DNA from: Streptomyces sp. NBC_00341
GTDB lineage: Bacteria > Actinomycetota > Actinomycetes > Streptomycetales > Streptomycetaceae
Direction of reading: 5' to 3'
NCBI RefSeq assembly: GCF_041435055.1
Contig: NZ_CP108002.1
Span: 558,001 to 622,000, forward strand
Length of the DNA stretch: 64,000 nucleotides
Program-made: the position numbers and the translations under genes
The notes under the pieces: generated by a model
Database searches by the model: none
The model's input: the letters and a program-made list of their open reading frames with translations, nothing else
Told to the model about the DNA's origin: nothing
Shown here: positions 26,657 to 34,900 of the stretch, piece by piece
How positions within the stretch are numbered: position 1 is the first letter of the stretch
How the letters are laid out: each line of letters begins with the position of its first letter

Positions 26657-27499
26657 TTGAGCGAGAATCAGAATCTGCTCGCGGAGCAGCGGCGCGCGCT
26701 GATCCTCGACGAGGTGCGCAGGCGCGGCGGGGTCAGGGTCAATGAGCTGACCCGCAAACTGAGCGTCTCCGACATGACCGTCCGCCGGGATCTGGACGCG
26801 CTGGCCCGCCAGGGTGTCATCGAGAAGGTGCACGGCGGCGCCGTACCGGTGGTCGAGGCGAGTACGCACGAGCCCGGCTTCGAGGCGAAGTCGACGCTGG
26901 AGCTGACCGCCAAGGAGGACATCGCGCGGGCTGCCGCCGCGATGGCCGTGCCCGGCAGTGCGATCGCGCTGTCCGGCGGCACCACGACCTACGCGCTCGC
27001 CCAGCACCTGCTGGACGTACCGGACCTGACGGTGGTGACCAACTCGGTGCGGGTCGCCGATGTGTTCCACGCGGCGCAGCGTCCCGGGTCGCCGGGTGCC
27101 CGGCCGGGTGCCGCGACCGTGGTGCTCACGGGCGGGGTGCGGACGCCGTCCGACTCGCTGGTCGGCCCGGTCGCCGATCAGGCGATCGTCTCGCTCCACT
27201 TCGATGTGCTCTTCCTCGGTGTGCACGGCATCTCGGTCGAGGCCGGCCTGTCCACGCCGAATCTGGCCGAGGCGGAGACGAACCGCCGTTTCGTCCAGTC
27301 GGCGCGGCGCGTGGTGGTGGTCGCGGACCACACCAAGTGGGGCACGGTGGGGCTGAGTTCGTTCGCCACGCTGGAGCAGGTGAACACGTTCGTGACGGAC
27401 GCCGGCCTGGCGGACGAGGCCCGCGAGGAGATCGAGGAGCACCTGCCCGGTCTGGTGGTCGCGGGCCGGGACGCCGAGGGCGGCCCCGCCCGGGGCTGA
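26657..27499 (+). CDS. DeoR-family transcriptional regulator
   Basis: 280 residues from a TTG codon ('LSENQNLLAEQRRALILDEVRRRGG'). This N-terminus matches the standard DeoR beginning, although the ribosome site is distant and the frame stays open upstream. The helix-turn-helix is 'VRVNELTRKLSVSDMTVRRDLDALARQGVIEKVHGGA'; the sugar-phosphate sensor domain follows ('AIALSGGTTTYALAQHL', 'VTNSVRVADVF', 'FLGVHGISVEAGLSTPNLAEAE', 'VVVADHTKWG'). DeoR proteins of this type repress carbohydrate genes and respond to a phosphorylated sugar. No sugar operon lies beside it, so its targets are probably elsewhere. Confidence 0.9.
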   Translation: MSENQNLLAEQRRALILDEVRRRGGVRVNELTRKLSVSDMTVRRDLDALARQGVIEKVHGGAVPVVEASTHEPGFEAKSTLELTAKEDIARAAAAMAVPGSAIALSGGTTTYALAQHLLDVPDLTVVTNSVRVADVFHAAQRPGSPGARPGAATVVLTGGVRTPSDSLVGPVADQAIVSLHFDVLFLGVHGISVEAGLSTPNLAEAETNRRFVQSARRVVVVADHTKWGTVGLSSFATLEQVNTFVTDAGLADEAREEIEEHLPGLVVAGRDAEGGPARG

Positions 27500-27575
27500 G
27501 GCGGGTTTCGCCCCGGCCTGCGGTGCCCCCGGATTCCGCTCAGCTCGCGGCAGGGTCAGCACGGCCTAGGATCGT

Positions 27576-28031
27576 GTGGTGGCCGTCTTCCGGATCGAGC
27601 GCTTCACCCCGTTGCCCGCAGCCGAGTCCTGGCGCCGGGTGACGGACTGGGAACGGCACGCCGCGCAGGTCCCGCTGACCACGATCACGGTGCCCGCCGG
27701 GACGCCGACCCGGACCGGGACGGTCTTCGTGGCACGCACCGGGATCGGTCCGCTGGCGTTCGACGATCCGATGGAAGTGGTCCGGTGGTCACCGCCGTCC
27801 GGCAGCCGGGCGGGGATGTGCCGTCTGGAGAAGCGTGGCCGGGTGGTACTGGGCCGGGCGTCGATCGATGTGTACCCCACTCATGCCGGCTCCCACGTGG
27901 TGTGGGTGGAGGAGCTGAGTGTGCGGCTGCTGCCGAGGTGGGGTGATCCGCTGATCTCCGGGGCGGGGCGGCGGATCTTCGGCCGGGTGCTCGACTCGAT
28001 GCTCGACCGGCCGGCGCGGGGCTATCAGTGA
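27576..28031 (+). CDS. SRPBCC-fold (polyketide cyclase/dehydrase-like) small protein
   Basis: 151 residues; GTG start with 'agga' about 6 nt upstream. The sequence starts directly in the fold ('VFRIERFTPLPAAESWRRVTDWERHAAQVPLTTI') and shows the beta-strand/helix order of START/Bet v1-like proteins, ending in the long C-terminal helix 'GAGRRIFGRVLDSMLDR'. Such proteins bind hydrophobic ligands in a central cavity. It follows the DeoR gene by 76 bp in the same direction, without evident functional connection. A second SRPBCC gene lies at 30272. Confidence 0.72.
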   Translation: MVAVFRIERFTPLPAAESWRRVTDWERHAAQVPLTTITVPAGTPTRTGTVFVARTGIGPLAFDDPMEVVRWSPPSGSRAGMCRLEKRGRVVLGRASIDVYPTHAGSHVVWVEELSVRLLPRWGDPLISGAGRRIFGRVLDSMLDRPARGYQ

Positions 28032-28078
28032 CCGGTGGCCGGATCCGTACGGTGCTGACGGGTGCCCTGAGCAGGTGA

Positions 28079-28118
28079 TGTGACCGTCACACGATCGAGT
28101 CGTTTGTCGGTGTGACGG
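28079..28118. promoter_or_regulatory. Inverted-repeat element upstream of the sigma-like membrane protein
   Basis: TGTGAccgTCACA (28079-28091) is a 13-bp palindrome like a compact Crp/Fnr site. Its half CCGTCACAC (28084-28092) is also complementary to GTGTGACGG (28110-28118) across 17 bp. It lies 33-72 bp before the ATG at 28151. The inverted repeat could be an operator or an mRNA stem. Confidence 0.45.
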
Positions 28119-28150
28119 TTTCCGCCTACGGCTCAGGAAGCATCGAATTC

Positions 28151-30154
28151 ATGCCGATCCACCAACCGCAGCAGCGGTCCTCCGGCAGCAGCGAACGCCC
28201 CGGCGTCCCGCAGGCCGAGGCCGCGCTCGTGGAGCACTACCCGCGTCTCGTCCGGCTCGCCTATCTGGTGCTGCCGCCCGCCCTCGGCCGGCACCGCAGG
28301 GTGCTGGCCGCCCACGCCTCTGTGCAGCGTGCGCTGCCCGGGGCGGGTACGGCGCCGGAGGCTCCGGCGCCCGCCCGGGTTCCGGAGCAGACCCGAGGCG
28401 CCTCCCCCGGGCCCGCTCCGGACGACGGGGTGACCTCCGCCTACGCCTGGATGCGGTTACGTGTCCTGCGCACCGCGCTGGCCCACGAGCGGCGGCCCCG
28501 CTGGTGGCCGGGGCGGCTGCCGGCACCGACCGCGCTGCGCCCCTCGCTCCCGGCCGTCTGGGGCCTGCGGCTCTTCCCGCGGGCCGGCGGAGCGGCCGAA
28601 CTGGCGCTTGACCAGGAGCTGTCGACGGTGTCGGCGGCCGTCAGGGCGGCGTTCGCGCTGCGGCTGCTGGAGGAGCTCGACGAGCCGGAGGCGCAGTCCC
28701 TGCTCGCCCGAGCGGACGCGCGGGACCCGGCGAGCGCGGTACGGGCGGCCAGGCGGCTCGGGGCCGGCGACCGTGCGGGGGCCGGGGCGCTGCTGCGTTC
28801 CGGGGAGTTCGATCCGTGCGTGCTCCAGACGCGGCCGAGCGATCTGCTGCGGCGCCGGCACCGGATGCGGGTGGTGGCGGGCGTCGCCGCGCTGTGCGTG
28901 GTGGCGGGCGGCGTGGTCGCGCTGGCGGAGGAGGGTTCGGCGGTCCGCCTCCCCGACGCCGGGAGCACGCTCGCCCCCGACCTCGATCCGGCGGCGCTGC
29001 TGCGCACCGCCGCGCAGGAGTGGGCGGACACCTCCCGCGTCGACTTCACGGCGTGGCCGGCCCGCGGTGACCGCACCGACGACCGGGCGCTGCTCGGCCG
29101 GGCGCTGCGGACCTGGGGCCGGACCCCGAAGGCCACCGCGGTCTCGACCACCCCGGGGGCGCTCGCGGTGCCCCCCACCCAGCCGCCTCGGCTGCTGTAC
29201 GCAGGTGAGGTGGACGGCGCCGCCGTGGTGCTGTTCCACGACGGCGGGGTACGGGTGGTGCGCTACGCGGAGCCGCTGTCCGGGACCGGGGCCCCGGCCC
29301 TGGACTTCGCCCGGACCGATGACGCCGATGTGACGACGGGAGCGGCCGTGGTCGTCAGCCGCAGCGGGGACCGTGCCCGCTTTCTGCTGGCGCCCTGGAT
29401 CTCGGAGTCCACGACGCGTGATCTGCTGCGGCCGGACACCCCGGCGCGCGCGCTGAAGGCGGGGGCGGACGGAGTGACGGCCGCCGTTGCGCGTCCGTCG
29501 GCGGACGGCGGCTGCGACTCCTGGCCGGTGATGCAGTTGCGGTCCTCGGAGCGCATCGTGGAGAAGCACGCCTTCCTCGTCACCGACCTGGGCGACCTGA
29601 CCCCGGTTCACCTCACCTTCACGCCGAAACCCGGCGGCGGCGCACCCGCGCGGCAGCCGAGGGAGGCGACGGGCAGCCCCGCGCTGCTGAGCTGGGCGCG
29701 TACCGCGTGCTCGCTGCGGGCGCTGGGCGGCACCGGCGTGCGGGCGGTCAACAACTGGGACTTCGCCGAGCAGCGCCTCCCGGAGGGCGGCGCCCCGGCC
29801 CAGTGGGTCTGCACCCGGGCCGACACCTGGCAGGGGCCCGGCCGCGTGCTGGTGCAGTTCCTGGGACCCGCCCCGTCGACGGCCGCCCCGGCGACCGTGG
29901 TGGGCGACCAGCGCGACACGGCGCTGTGCAGCCGGTTCGGCCAGCACGTCCTGGGCGGCACGCACTGGAAGGCGCCCTCGGGGCGGTGGTACGTGCTGGC
30001 CGCGGGAAGCCGTGCGGTCGACCGGATCCAGGCCACCGGGGCGGTCCGCGCATCGGCCTCCGGCACGACGCTCGCGGTGCGGGCGCCACGTGACGCCTCG
30101 GTGGAGCTGAAGGCCCGTCTCCGGGAGGGCGGTTCGCTCACGGCGGTGCGCTGA
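28151..30154 (+). CDS. Single-pass membrane protein with ECF-sigma-like N-terminal region
   Basis: 667 residues; the ATG at 28151 has 'aggaag' about 10 nt upstream and is preferred over a GTG at 28112. Residues 1-230 recall an ECF sigma factor: a region-2-like 'EHYPRLVRLAYLVLPPALGRHRRVLAAHA', an Ala/Pro linker, then a region-4-like 'LSTVSAAVRAAFALRLLEELDEPEAQSLL'. One membrane helix follows ('VVAGVAALCVVAGGVVALA', about 240-258). The C-terminal 400 residues would be extracytoplasmic, with paired cysteines and beta-rich 'YAGEVDGAAVVLFHDGGVRVV' repeats. The promoter-binding helices look degenerate. Function unknown; a membrane-tethered sigma-like sensor is inference. Confidence 0.68.
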   Translation: MPIHQPQQRSSGSSERPGVPQAEAALVEHYPRLVRLAYLVLPPALGRHRRVLAAHASVQRALPGAGTAPEAPAPARVPEQTRGASPGPAPDDGVTSAYAWMRLRVLRTALAHERRPRWWPGRLPAPTALRPSLPAVWGLRLFPRAGGAAELALDQELSTVSAAVRAAFALRLLEELDEPEAQSLLARADARDPASAVRAARRLGAGDRAGAGALLRSGEFDPCVLQTRPSDLLRRRHRMRVVAGVAALCVVAGGVVALAEEGSAVRLPDAGSTLAPDLDPAALLRTAAQEWADTSRVDFTAWPARGDRTDDRALLGRALRTWGRTPKATAVSTTPGALAVPPTQPPRLLYAGEVDGAAVVLFHDGGVRVVRYAEPLSGTGAPALDFARTDDADVTTGAAVVVSRSGDRARFLLAPWISESTTRDLLRPDTPARALKAGADGVTAAVARPSADGGCDSWPVMQLRSSERIVEKHAFLVTDLGDLTPVHLTFTPKPGGGAPARQPREATGSPALLSWARTACSLRALGGTGVRAVNNWDFAEQRLPEGGAPAQWVCTRADTWQGPGRVLVQFLGPAPSTAAPATVVGDQRDTALCSRFGQHVLGGTHWKAPSGRWYVLAAGSRAVDRIQATGAVRASASGTTLAVRAPRDASVELKARLREGGSLTAVR

Positions 30155-30206
30155 CCGGGCGCCGCGTACGACCGGCCGGAGTCGGCTCAGGTATCGCAGA
30201 CGACAA

Positions 30207-30221
30207 CTGACAGCATGTCAG
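30207..30221. promoter_or_regulatory. Palindrome CTGACAgcaTGTCAG
   Basis: A perfect 6-3-6 inverted repeat 50 bp upstream of the SRPBCC start at 30272, immediately followed by 'atatgg', which could be a -10 region. TetR-like or MarR-like regulators bind such sites. An in-frame ATG inside the palindrome (30215) is not a good start, since a strong GGAGG lies before 30272. Confidence 0.5.
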
Positions 30222-30271
30222 ATATGGTGACGGCGGCCCGTTCGCCGCCGACCGCACGGGAGGTGCGTTCC

Positions 30272-30754
30272 ATGGCACGCCGACTCCGCTCCGTGGACCT
30301 CGACTTCGTCGAGGCCGCACCGCTGAGACTGGTCTTCGCCGCCGAGGTGGCCGCGCCACCCGAGGCCGTCTATCGCGCCCTGGCCGATGACGTCGAGGGC
30401 TGGCCCGGCTGGTTCACCCAGCTGACGTCGGCGCGGCCGATCGACGCGGGCGCGGGGCGCGAGGTACGGCTCCGGGGCGGGATCAGGTTCCGGGAGACGA
30501 TCGTCGCCGCCGAGCCCGGCAGCCGGTACGCCTACCGCATCGACGACTCCAACGCCCCCGGTCTGCAGGCCCTGGTGGAGGAGTGGCTGCTGACCCCGGC
30601 CGGTACCGGCACCCGGGTGCAGTGGACCTTCGCCGCCGACGGCTCTGCGCTGTTCCGGTTCACGATGCGGCGGGCGCGGCCTGCGGTGGGCAGGTCGTTC
30701 CGGGACGCCGTGCGCAACCTCGGCCGGCGGCTCTCCGGACCGGCCGGGGGCTGA
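30272..30754 (+). CDS. SRPBCC-fold (polyketide cyclase-type) protein
   Basis: 160 residues; ATG at 30272 behind 'gggaggtg', a near-perfect ribosome site. The fold reads 'RLVFAAEVAAPPEAVYRALADDVEGWPGWFTQLTSARPI', then 'GRYAYRI'-like strands and 'VEEWLLTPAGTGTRVQWTFAADG', ending in a long helix ('RSFRDAVRNLGRRLSG'). This is the polyketide_cyc2 pattern of proteins that carry or cyclise hydrophobic ligands. It has its own promoter region with a palindrome and is convergent with the Cds1-like gene. Specific ligand unknown. Confidence 0.78.
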   Translation: MARRLRSVDLDFVEAAPLRLVFAAEVAAPPEAVYRALADDVEGWPGWFTQLTSARPIDAGAGREVRLRGGIRFRETIVAAEPGSRYAYRIDDSNAPGLQALVEEWLLTPAGTGTRVQWTFAADGSALFRFTMRRARPAVGRSFRDAVRNLGRRLSGPAGG

Positions 30755-30804
30755 GGAGCGCGGCGGCCCGGAGCACGCACGCGGCGCGAACGGCCTCTCG
30801 TGGA

Positions 30805-31968
30805 TCAGGCCTTGCTCCCCTGCGGGCCGGGCCAGCTGCCGGTGTTCAGGAAGTGGTCGATGGTCCGGGTGTACGGCGCGATGTCCAGGCCCTGCGCGGC
30901 CAGCCAGGAGTCGGAGTAGTACTTGTCGAGGTAGCGGTCGCCGGGGTCGCAGATCAGGGTGACGATGCTGCCGGTGGCGCCCTGTGCCAGCATCTCCGCA
31001 ACCAGCTTGAACGCGCTCCACAGCCCCGTTCCGGTGGAACCGCCGGCCTTGCGCCCGATGGACCGCTCCAGCGCACGCACGGCCGCGACCGTGGCCGCGT
31101 CCGGGACCTTCATCATCCGGTCGATGGCTCCCGGGACGAAGCTCGGCTCCATCCGGGGCCGGCCGATGCCCTCGATGCGCGATCCGCAGTCGCTGGTGGC
31201 CAGCGGGTCGTGACGGGTCCAGCCGTCGAAGAAACAGGAGTTCTCCGGGTCGGGCACACAGATCCGGGTGTCGTGCTGCATGTAGTGCACGTACCGCGCG
31301 ATGGTCGCGGACGTGCCGCCGGTACCCGCCGTGGCGACGATCCAGGCGGGCTCCGGGTACCGCTCCAGCCGCAGCTGCTGGTAGATCGACTCCGCGATGT
31401 TGTTGTTGCCGCGCCAGTCCGTGGCCCGCTCGGCATAGGTGAACTGGTCCATGTAGTGGCCGCCGGACTCCGCCGCGAGCGTGGCGGACTCCTCGTACAG
31501 CCTGCGCGAGTCGTCCACGAAGTGGCAGCGGCCACCGTGGAATTCGATGAGCCGGCACTTCTCGGGGCTGGTGGTGCGGGGCATCACGGCGATGAACGGC
31601 ACCCCGATCAGCTTGGCGAAGTACGCCTCCGAGACGGCGGTCGAACCGCTCGACGCCTCGATCACCGGCTTTCCGGGGCGGATCCAGCCGTTGCAGAGCC
31701 CGTAGAGGAAGAGCGAGCGCGCCAGCCGGTGCTTGAGACTGCCGGTGGGGTGCGTCGACTCGTCCTTGAGATAGAGGTCGATGCCCCAGCTCTCGGGCAG
31801 CGGGAAGCGCAGCAGATGTGTGTCGGCCGAGCGGTTGGCATCGGCCTGGACCTTGCGTACGGCTTCCTTGAGCCAGGCCCGGTACGCGAGGTCGGTGCGG
31901 TCGATGTCGGCGGTCGCCACCGCTTCGCCGTCGTGTCCGTGCTCACTTCTGTTCTCACTCGTGTTCAT
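30805..31968 (-). CDS. PLP-dependent cysteine synthase/desulfhydrase, Cds1-like
   Basis: Fold-type II PLP enzyme of 387 residues. The start at 31968 has GGAG 7 nt upstream; the frame is open further but lacks a site. Lysine 79 in '[11 protein letters not shown]' should carry PLP; the phosphate-binding loop is '[17 protein letters not shown]', and '[17 protein letters not shown]' is the glycine-rich loop. Compared with CysK/CysM it has extra segments ('[32 protein letters not shown]') as in mycobacterial Cds1 (Rv3684), an L-cysteine desulfhydrase that releases H2S, pyruvate and ammonia. Monocistronic. Desulfhydrase rather than synthase activity is inferred. Confidence 0.82.
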   Translation of the reverse strand: MNTSENRSEHGHDGEAVATADIDRTDLAYRAWLKEAVRKVQADANRSADTHLLRFPLPESWGIDLYLKDESTHPTGSLKHRLARSLFLYGLCNGWIRPGKPVIEASSGSTAVSEAYFAKLIGVPFIAVMPRTTSPEKCRLIEFHGGRCHFVDDSRRLYEESATLAAESGGHYMDQFTYAERATDWRGNNNIAESIYQQLRLERYPEPAWIVATAGTGGTSATIARYVHYMQHDTRICVPDPENSCFFDGWTRHDPLATSDCGSRIEGIGRPRMEPSFVPGAIDRMMKVPDAATVAAVRALERSIGRKAGGSTGTGLWSAFKLVAEMLAQGATGSIVTLICDPGDRYLDKYYSDSWLAAQGLDIAPYTRTIDHFLNTGSWPGPQGSKA

Positions 31969-32194
31969 CAGTGCGCTCCTCGTGCGACCGGTCTCGGCGC
32001 GCCCCACGATATGCCCCCTACCTGCACAAACATTGACTTTGATACTCCATAGCCCCGCCTTGGTGTTGCGGACGGGGCGCCTGCGGAAGCCGCCGCGGCG
32101 CGAATGCGTCATTGCGCCCCACCCCGGTCTGGTGCAGCCGGTCCGGGTTGTGCACACTTTCATTCGGGGGCGTGACGAAGGGGGCGAAGGGGCC

Positions 32195-32512
32195 ATGTCC
32201 GAAACGGAGTTCAGTGAGACAGGCGTACGGATCGACCGGTGGGCGCGCTCGCTCTCACGGGCTGGGCAGGTGACCGTCAAGGACGGCCGGCTGGCGCTGC
32301 TGACCAGCTACGGCCGGGAGATCGACAGCGCACCGGTGGGGACGGTGAGCACGGGCAGAGCGTGGTTCTCCGGCGCGGACGCGACGGTGGCACGGGTCAA
32401 CGGGACGCGGTACCGGCTGACGATGCCGCGCCGCCCGGGAAAGCCCGACGAGGCCGGTCCCGCGCGCCGGTTCCTCGAAGCGCTGCGCGGGGCGGCCGCC
32501 GCGCGCGGCTGA
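32195..32512 (+). CDS. Small conserved hypothetical protein
   Basis: 105 residues; ATG at 32195 behind 'gaagggg'. It is mainly beta-strand in character ('[31 protein letters not shown]', '[18 protein letters not shown]') with a short C-terminal helix rich in Ala and Arg. No signal peptide, membrane segment or known motif. It is divergent from the Cds1-like gene across 226 bp of relatively A+T-rich DNA. Codon use is normal for the region, so the gene is probably real; function not recognised. Confidence 0.62.
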   Translation: MSETEFSETGVRIDRWARSLSRAGQVTVKDGRLALLTSYGREIDSAPVGTVSTGRAWFSGADATVARVNGTRYRLTMPRRPGKPDEAGPARRFLEALRGAAAARG

Positions 32513-32599
32513 CGGAGCGGCGCGACGGGGACACCGCGAGTTGCGGAGCCGGAACCCCTGAGCGACATTGGAGTCACGTCACTCATGGTTTACCGGCGG

Positions 32600-32610
32600 T
32601 CACACTGTGA
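32600..32610. promoter_or_regulatory. Palindrome TCACAcTGTGA
   Basis: An 11-bp perfect palindrome about 90 bp upstream of the anti-sigma-type ATPase start, in a 187-bp gap. It resembles a Crp/Fnr half-site pair. Function inferred from symmetry and position only. Confidence 0.3.
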
Positions 32611-32699
32611 TCCAGGCCGCCGGCCCGGAATCAGCGGTCAGCCATCCGCTGAATCCGTCCCTTCGTCTTCTTCCGGACCTATTTCGGGGAGTCGCAGCC

Positions 32700-33221
32700 G
32701 TGATCAGCGAGCCAAGCAGGCACTGCACGGTGGAGCTCCAGGCCCTGCCGTCGCGGATCGGTCAGGTCCGCAGAATCATCTCGGCGCAATTGCGCTACTG
32801 GCATCTCGATCCCTTGATCGACCAGGCAGCGCTGGGCGTCACGGAACTCCTGACCAATGTCCACCGGCATGCACAGCCGGACAAATCCTGCACCGTCGAG
32901 GTCGAGTTGCTGCTCGAACGGCTGACGGTGTCCGTCCACGACCACGACCCACGGCTGCCGACCGTGCGCGAGGCCGACGACTCCGCCACGTCGGGGCGCG
33001 GACTCGCACTGATCGCCGCGGTCAGCGAGAGCTGGGGTGTCCGCCCCCGGGGCGGAGCCGGAAAGATCGTCTGGTTCACCCTTCCGGCCCCTTCCCTGTT
33101 CGCCGTCCAGCCACCGCATTCGGTGTACGGGGCGACGACCGACGGACCGTTCGACCTGAGCGGGATCATGGCGCCGGAGGGTGTGCAGCCCTCGGTGGCA
33201 CGGTCCGTGTCGGTCGGCTGA
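32700..33221 (+). CDS. HATPase_c_2 ATP-binding protein (RsbW/SpoIIAB-like anti-sigma type)
   Basis: 173 residues from the GTG at 32700, which has 'ggggag' 8 nt upstream; the frame continues upstream without a good site. The GHKL ATPase fold shows the N-box 'ALGVTELLTNVHRHAQP', the G1 region 'SVHDHDPRLPTVREADD' and the G2 region 'TSGRGLALIAAVSESWGVRPRGGAGKIVWFTL'. Streptomyces carries dozens of such solitary RsbW-like proteins that can bind anti-anti-sigma or sigma factors. No partner gene is next to it. A perfect terminator follows the stop immediately. Confidence 0.87.
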   Translation: MISEPSRHCTVELQALPSRIGQVRRIISAQLRYWHLDPLIDQAALGVTELLTNVHRHAQPDKSCTVEVELLLERLTVSVHDHDPRLPTVREADDSATSGRGLALIAAVSESWGVRPRGGAGKIVWFTLPAPSLFAVQPPHSVYGATTDGPFDLSGIMAPEGVQPSVARSVSVG

Positions 33222-33267
33222 CACGGCAGGAGCGGGACGCCTCCCGTGGCGTCCCGCTCCTGCCGTG
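33222..33267. terminator. Perfect 20-bp-stem bidirectional terminator
   Basis: Arms CACGGCAGGAGCGGGACGCC (33222-33241) and the exact reverse complement (33248-33267) surround a 6-nt loop, starting right after the stop of the anti-sigma-type gene. The next gene, SHOCT, is convergent, so it can serve both. Confidence 0.85.
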
Positions 33268-33380
33268 GTGAGAGCGGATTCGACCCTCCCCCCACGTCAG
33301 GCCCAAGACTGTCCGGCAGTCGACCGGGGCAACAAGGTCCGCCCCCTCAGACGCTGCGGGCGGCAGCCCGCCGGTGGCGG

Positions 33381-33671
33381 TCATACCGCACTACCCCTGC
33401 CGCGGGTGCCGAACTGCTCGTCGAGGACGGAGAGGCGGCGCCAGTAGTCGTCCTCGTCGATCTCTCCGGCGGCGAAGCGGCGCCCGAGCATGTCGATCGG
33501 GGAGGGGCCGGAGGGGCCGGCCTGTCCGGCTCCGAACTGCCAGGGTCCGCGCCTGCCGCGCCGGACGGTGCGTCGTACGACCGTGACGACGCCGATGACG
33601 ACGGCCGCCCAGATGAGCGGGAAGAGGAGGATCCACGGTCCGGGTCCCCCGTTGAAGGCCAGGGTGTTCAT
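33381..33671 (-). CDS. SHOCT-domain single-helix membrane protein
   Basis: 96 residues starting 'MNTLAFNGGPGPWILLFPLIW'. One membrane helix near residues 10-30 is followed by a basic stretch ('RRTVRRGRRGPW') and a C-terminal SHOCT motif ('SPIDMLGRRFAAGEIDEDDYWRRLSVL'), a short domain found at the ends of many bacterial membrane proteins. A GTG at 33713 is possible, but its GGAG is too close. A GAGGAG lies about 11 nt before the chosen ATG. Function unknown. Confidence 0.8.
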   Translation of the reverse strand: MNTLAFNGGPGPWILLFPLIWAAVVIGVVTVVRRTVRRGRRGPWQFGAGQAGPSGPSPIDMLGRRFAAGEIDEDDYWRRLSVLDEQFGTRGRGSAV

Positions 33672-33850
33672 CTCGGTCAGCTCCTCGGTTCGGGGTTCGC
33701 GTTCTGCTGTCACCTCCGATCCTGGCTCCGGGGAGGGGCACGCGTCGTCGTACGGCCAGCGGCAGTACGCGTACCCCCTCGGGAGTAGACGGCGGGCGGG
33801 CGGCTGCTCCCGCCCGCTGCCGCGGCTTCCCGATCATCGGCCATGAATTC

Positions 33851-33870
33851 TGTACCTACTAGTATGTACA
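33851..33870. promoter_or_regulatory. TetR-type operator upstream of its regulator
   Basis: The 20-bp imperfect palindrome TGTACcTACT|AGTAtGTACA (33851-33870) has one mismatched pair and ends 8 bp before the TetR start. Its size and A+T-rich centre are typical of TetR operators, so autoregulation of the operon is likely. Confidence 0.7.
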
Positions 33871-33878
33871 GTGTCTTC

Positions 33879-34448
33879 ATGAGCACTCCGGACCGACTGA
33901 TCGAAGCCACCCAGGAGCTCCTGTGGGAGCGCGGATATGTGGGCACGAGCCCCAAGGCCATCCAGCAGCGGGCGGACGCCGGCCAGGGCAGCATGTACCA
34001 CCACTTCAGCGGAAAGCCCGAGCTGGCTCTCGCCGCCATCCGGCGTACGTCCGCCGAGATGCGCGAGACGGCCGGCCGCACCTTCGACTCGCCCGGCTCC
34101 GCGTACGAGCGCATCTCGCGCTACCTGCTGCGTGAGCGCGATGTGCTGCGGGGCTGCCCGGTGGGGCGGCTGACGATGGACCCGGACGTCATCGTGAGCG
34201 ACGAACTGCGCTCCCCCGTCGACGAGACGATCGGGTGGCTGCGCGGCAGGCTGGCCGAGATCGTCCAGGAGGGCCTGGACCGGGGCGAGTTCACCCACGC
34301 CCTGGTGCCCGACGACATCGCGGCGACGATCGTCGCGACCGTGCAGGGCGGCTACGTACTGGCCCGCGCCTCCGGCTCGACGGACGCCTTCGACGCCGCC
34401 GTCCGGGGACTGCTCACACTGCTCGCCCCCGCTACGGCTGCCGGCTGA
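33879..34448 (+). CDS. TetR-family transcriptional regulator
   Basis: 189 residues from the ATG at 33879. The N-terminal helix-turn-helix is 'RLIEATQELLWERGYVGTSPKAIQQRADAGQGSMYHHFSGKPELALAAI', including the 'YHHF' that marks the family. The ligand domain is 'LRGCPVGRLTMDPDVIVSDELRSPVDETIGWLRGRLAE', resembling TetR_C of YxaF/AcrR-like regulators. It is the first of four same-strand genes with cupin, DUF4865 and phosphotriesterase-like hydrolase, which it probably represses through the palindrome directly upstream. Confidence 0.9.
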   Translation: MSTPDRLIEATQELLWERGYVGTSPKAIQQRADAGQGSMYHHFSGKPELALAAIRRTSAEMRETAGRTFDSPGSAYERISRYLLRERDVLRGCPVGRLTMDPDVIVSDELRSPVDETIGWLRGRLAEIVQEGLDRGEFTHALVPDDIAATIVATVQGGYVLARASGSTDAFDAAVRGLLTLLAPATAAG

Positions 34449-34491
34449 CCTACCGTCACACGCGACCGACCGTACAAGGAGCACCCCGCAC

Positions 34492-34890
34492 ATGCGCATC
34501 ACCAGAAACCGCCCGGACACGCAGGCCGGACCGCCCGGACACTTCACCGGCAGCGTCTGGCTCGACGAGCTCGCGGCGCCCGAACAGCCTTCCCGACTCA
34601 GGGCGTTCAGCGTGCACTTCGCCCCGGGCGGGCACACCGCCTGGCACACCCACCCGCACGGCCAGGTCCTCCATGTCACCGAGGGCGAGGGCCTGGTGCA
34701 GCGCCGGGGCGGTCCGGTGGAGCCGATCCGGGCGGGCGACACCGTGTGGATCGAGCCGGACGAATGGCACTGGCACGGCGCCGCACCCCGCACCTTCATG
34801 ACCCATCTGGCCCTCGTCGAGGCGGCCGAGGACGGCTCAACCATCCACTGGCACCCCGACGCCGGCGTCGCCGAATACCCGGCGGCCTGA
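34492..34890 (+). CDS. Cupin-domain protein
   Basis: 132 residues. One conserved cupin barrel: motif 1 'GGHTAWHTHPHGQVLHVTEGEGLVQ' with metal-binding HxH, motif 2 'PDEWHWHGAAPRTFMTHLAL' with the third histidine. This arrangement is as in small cupins annotated as (R)-mandelonitrile-lyase-like or carboxymuconolactone-decarboxylase partners. It starts 43 bp after the TetR gene with 'aagga' upstream and sits 10 bp before DUF4865. Metal-dependent isomerase, lyase or dioxygenase chemistry is possible; not determinable here. Confidence 0.83.
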   Translation: MRITRNRPDTQAGPPGHFTGSVWLDELAAPEQPSRLRAFSVHFAPGGHTAWHTHPHGQVLHVTEGEGLVQRRGGPVEPIRAGDTVWIEPDEWHWHGAAPRTFMTHLALVEAAEDGSTIHWHPDAGVAEYPAA

Positions 34891-34900
34891 GGAGCAGACG

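Noticed and set aside
33270..33310. Minus-strand sequence like a tRNA T-arm (GGGTCGAATCC...CACCA)
   Set aside because: The T-loop lacks the first T and no acceptor, D-arm or anticodon stem can be built around it. Not called as a tRNA or att site.
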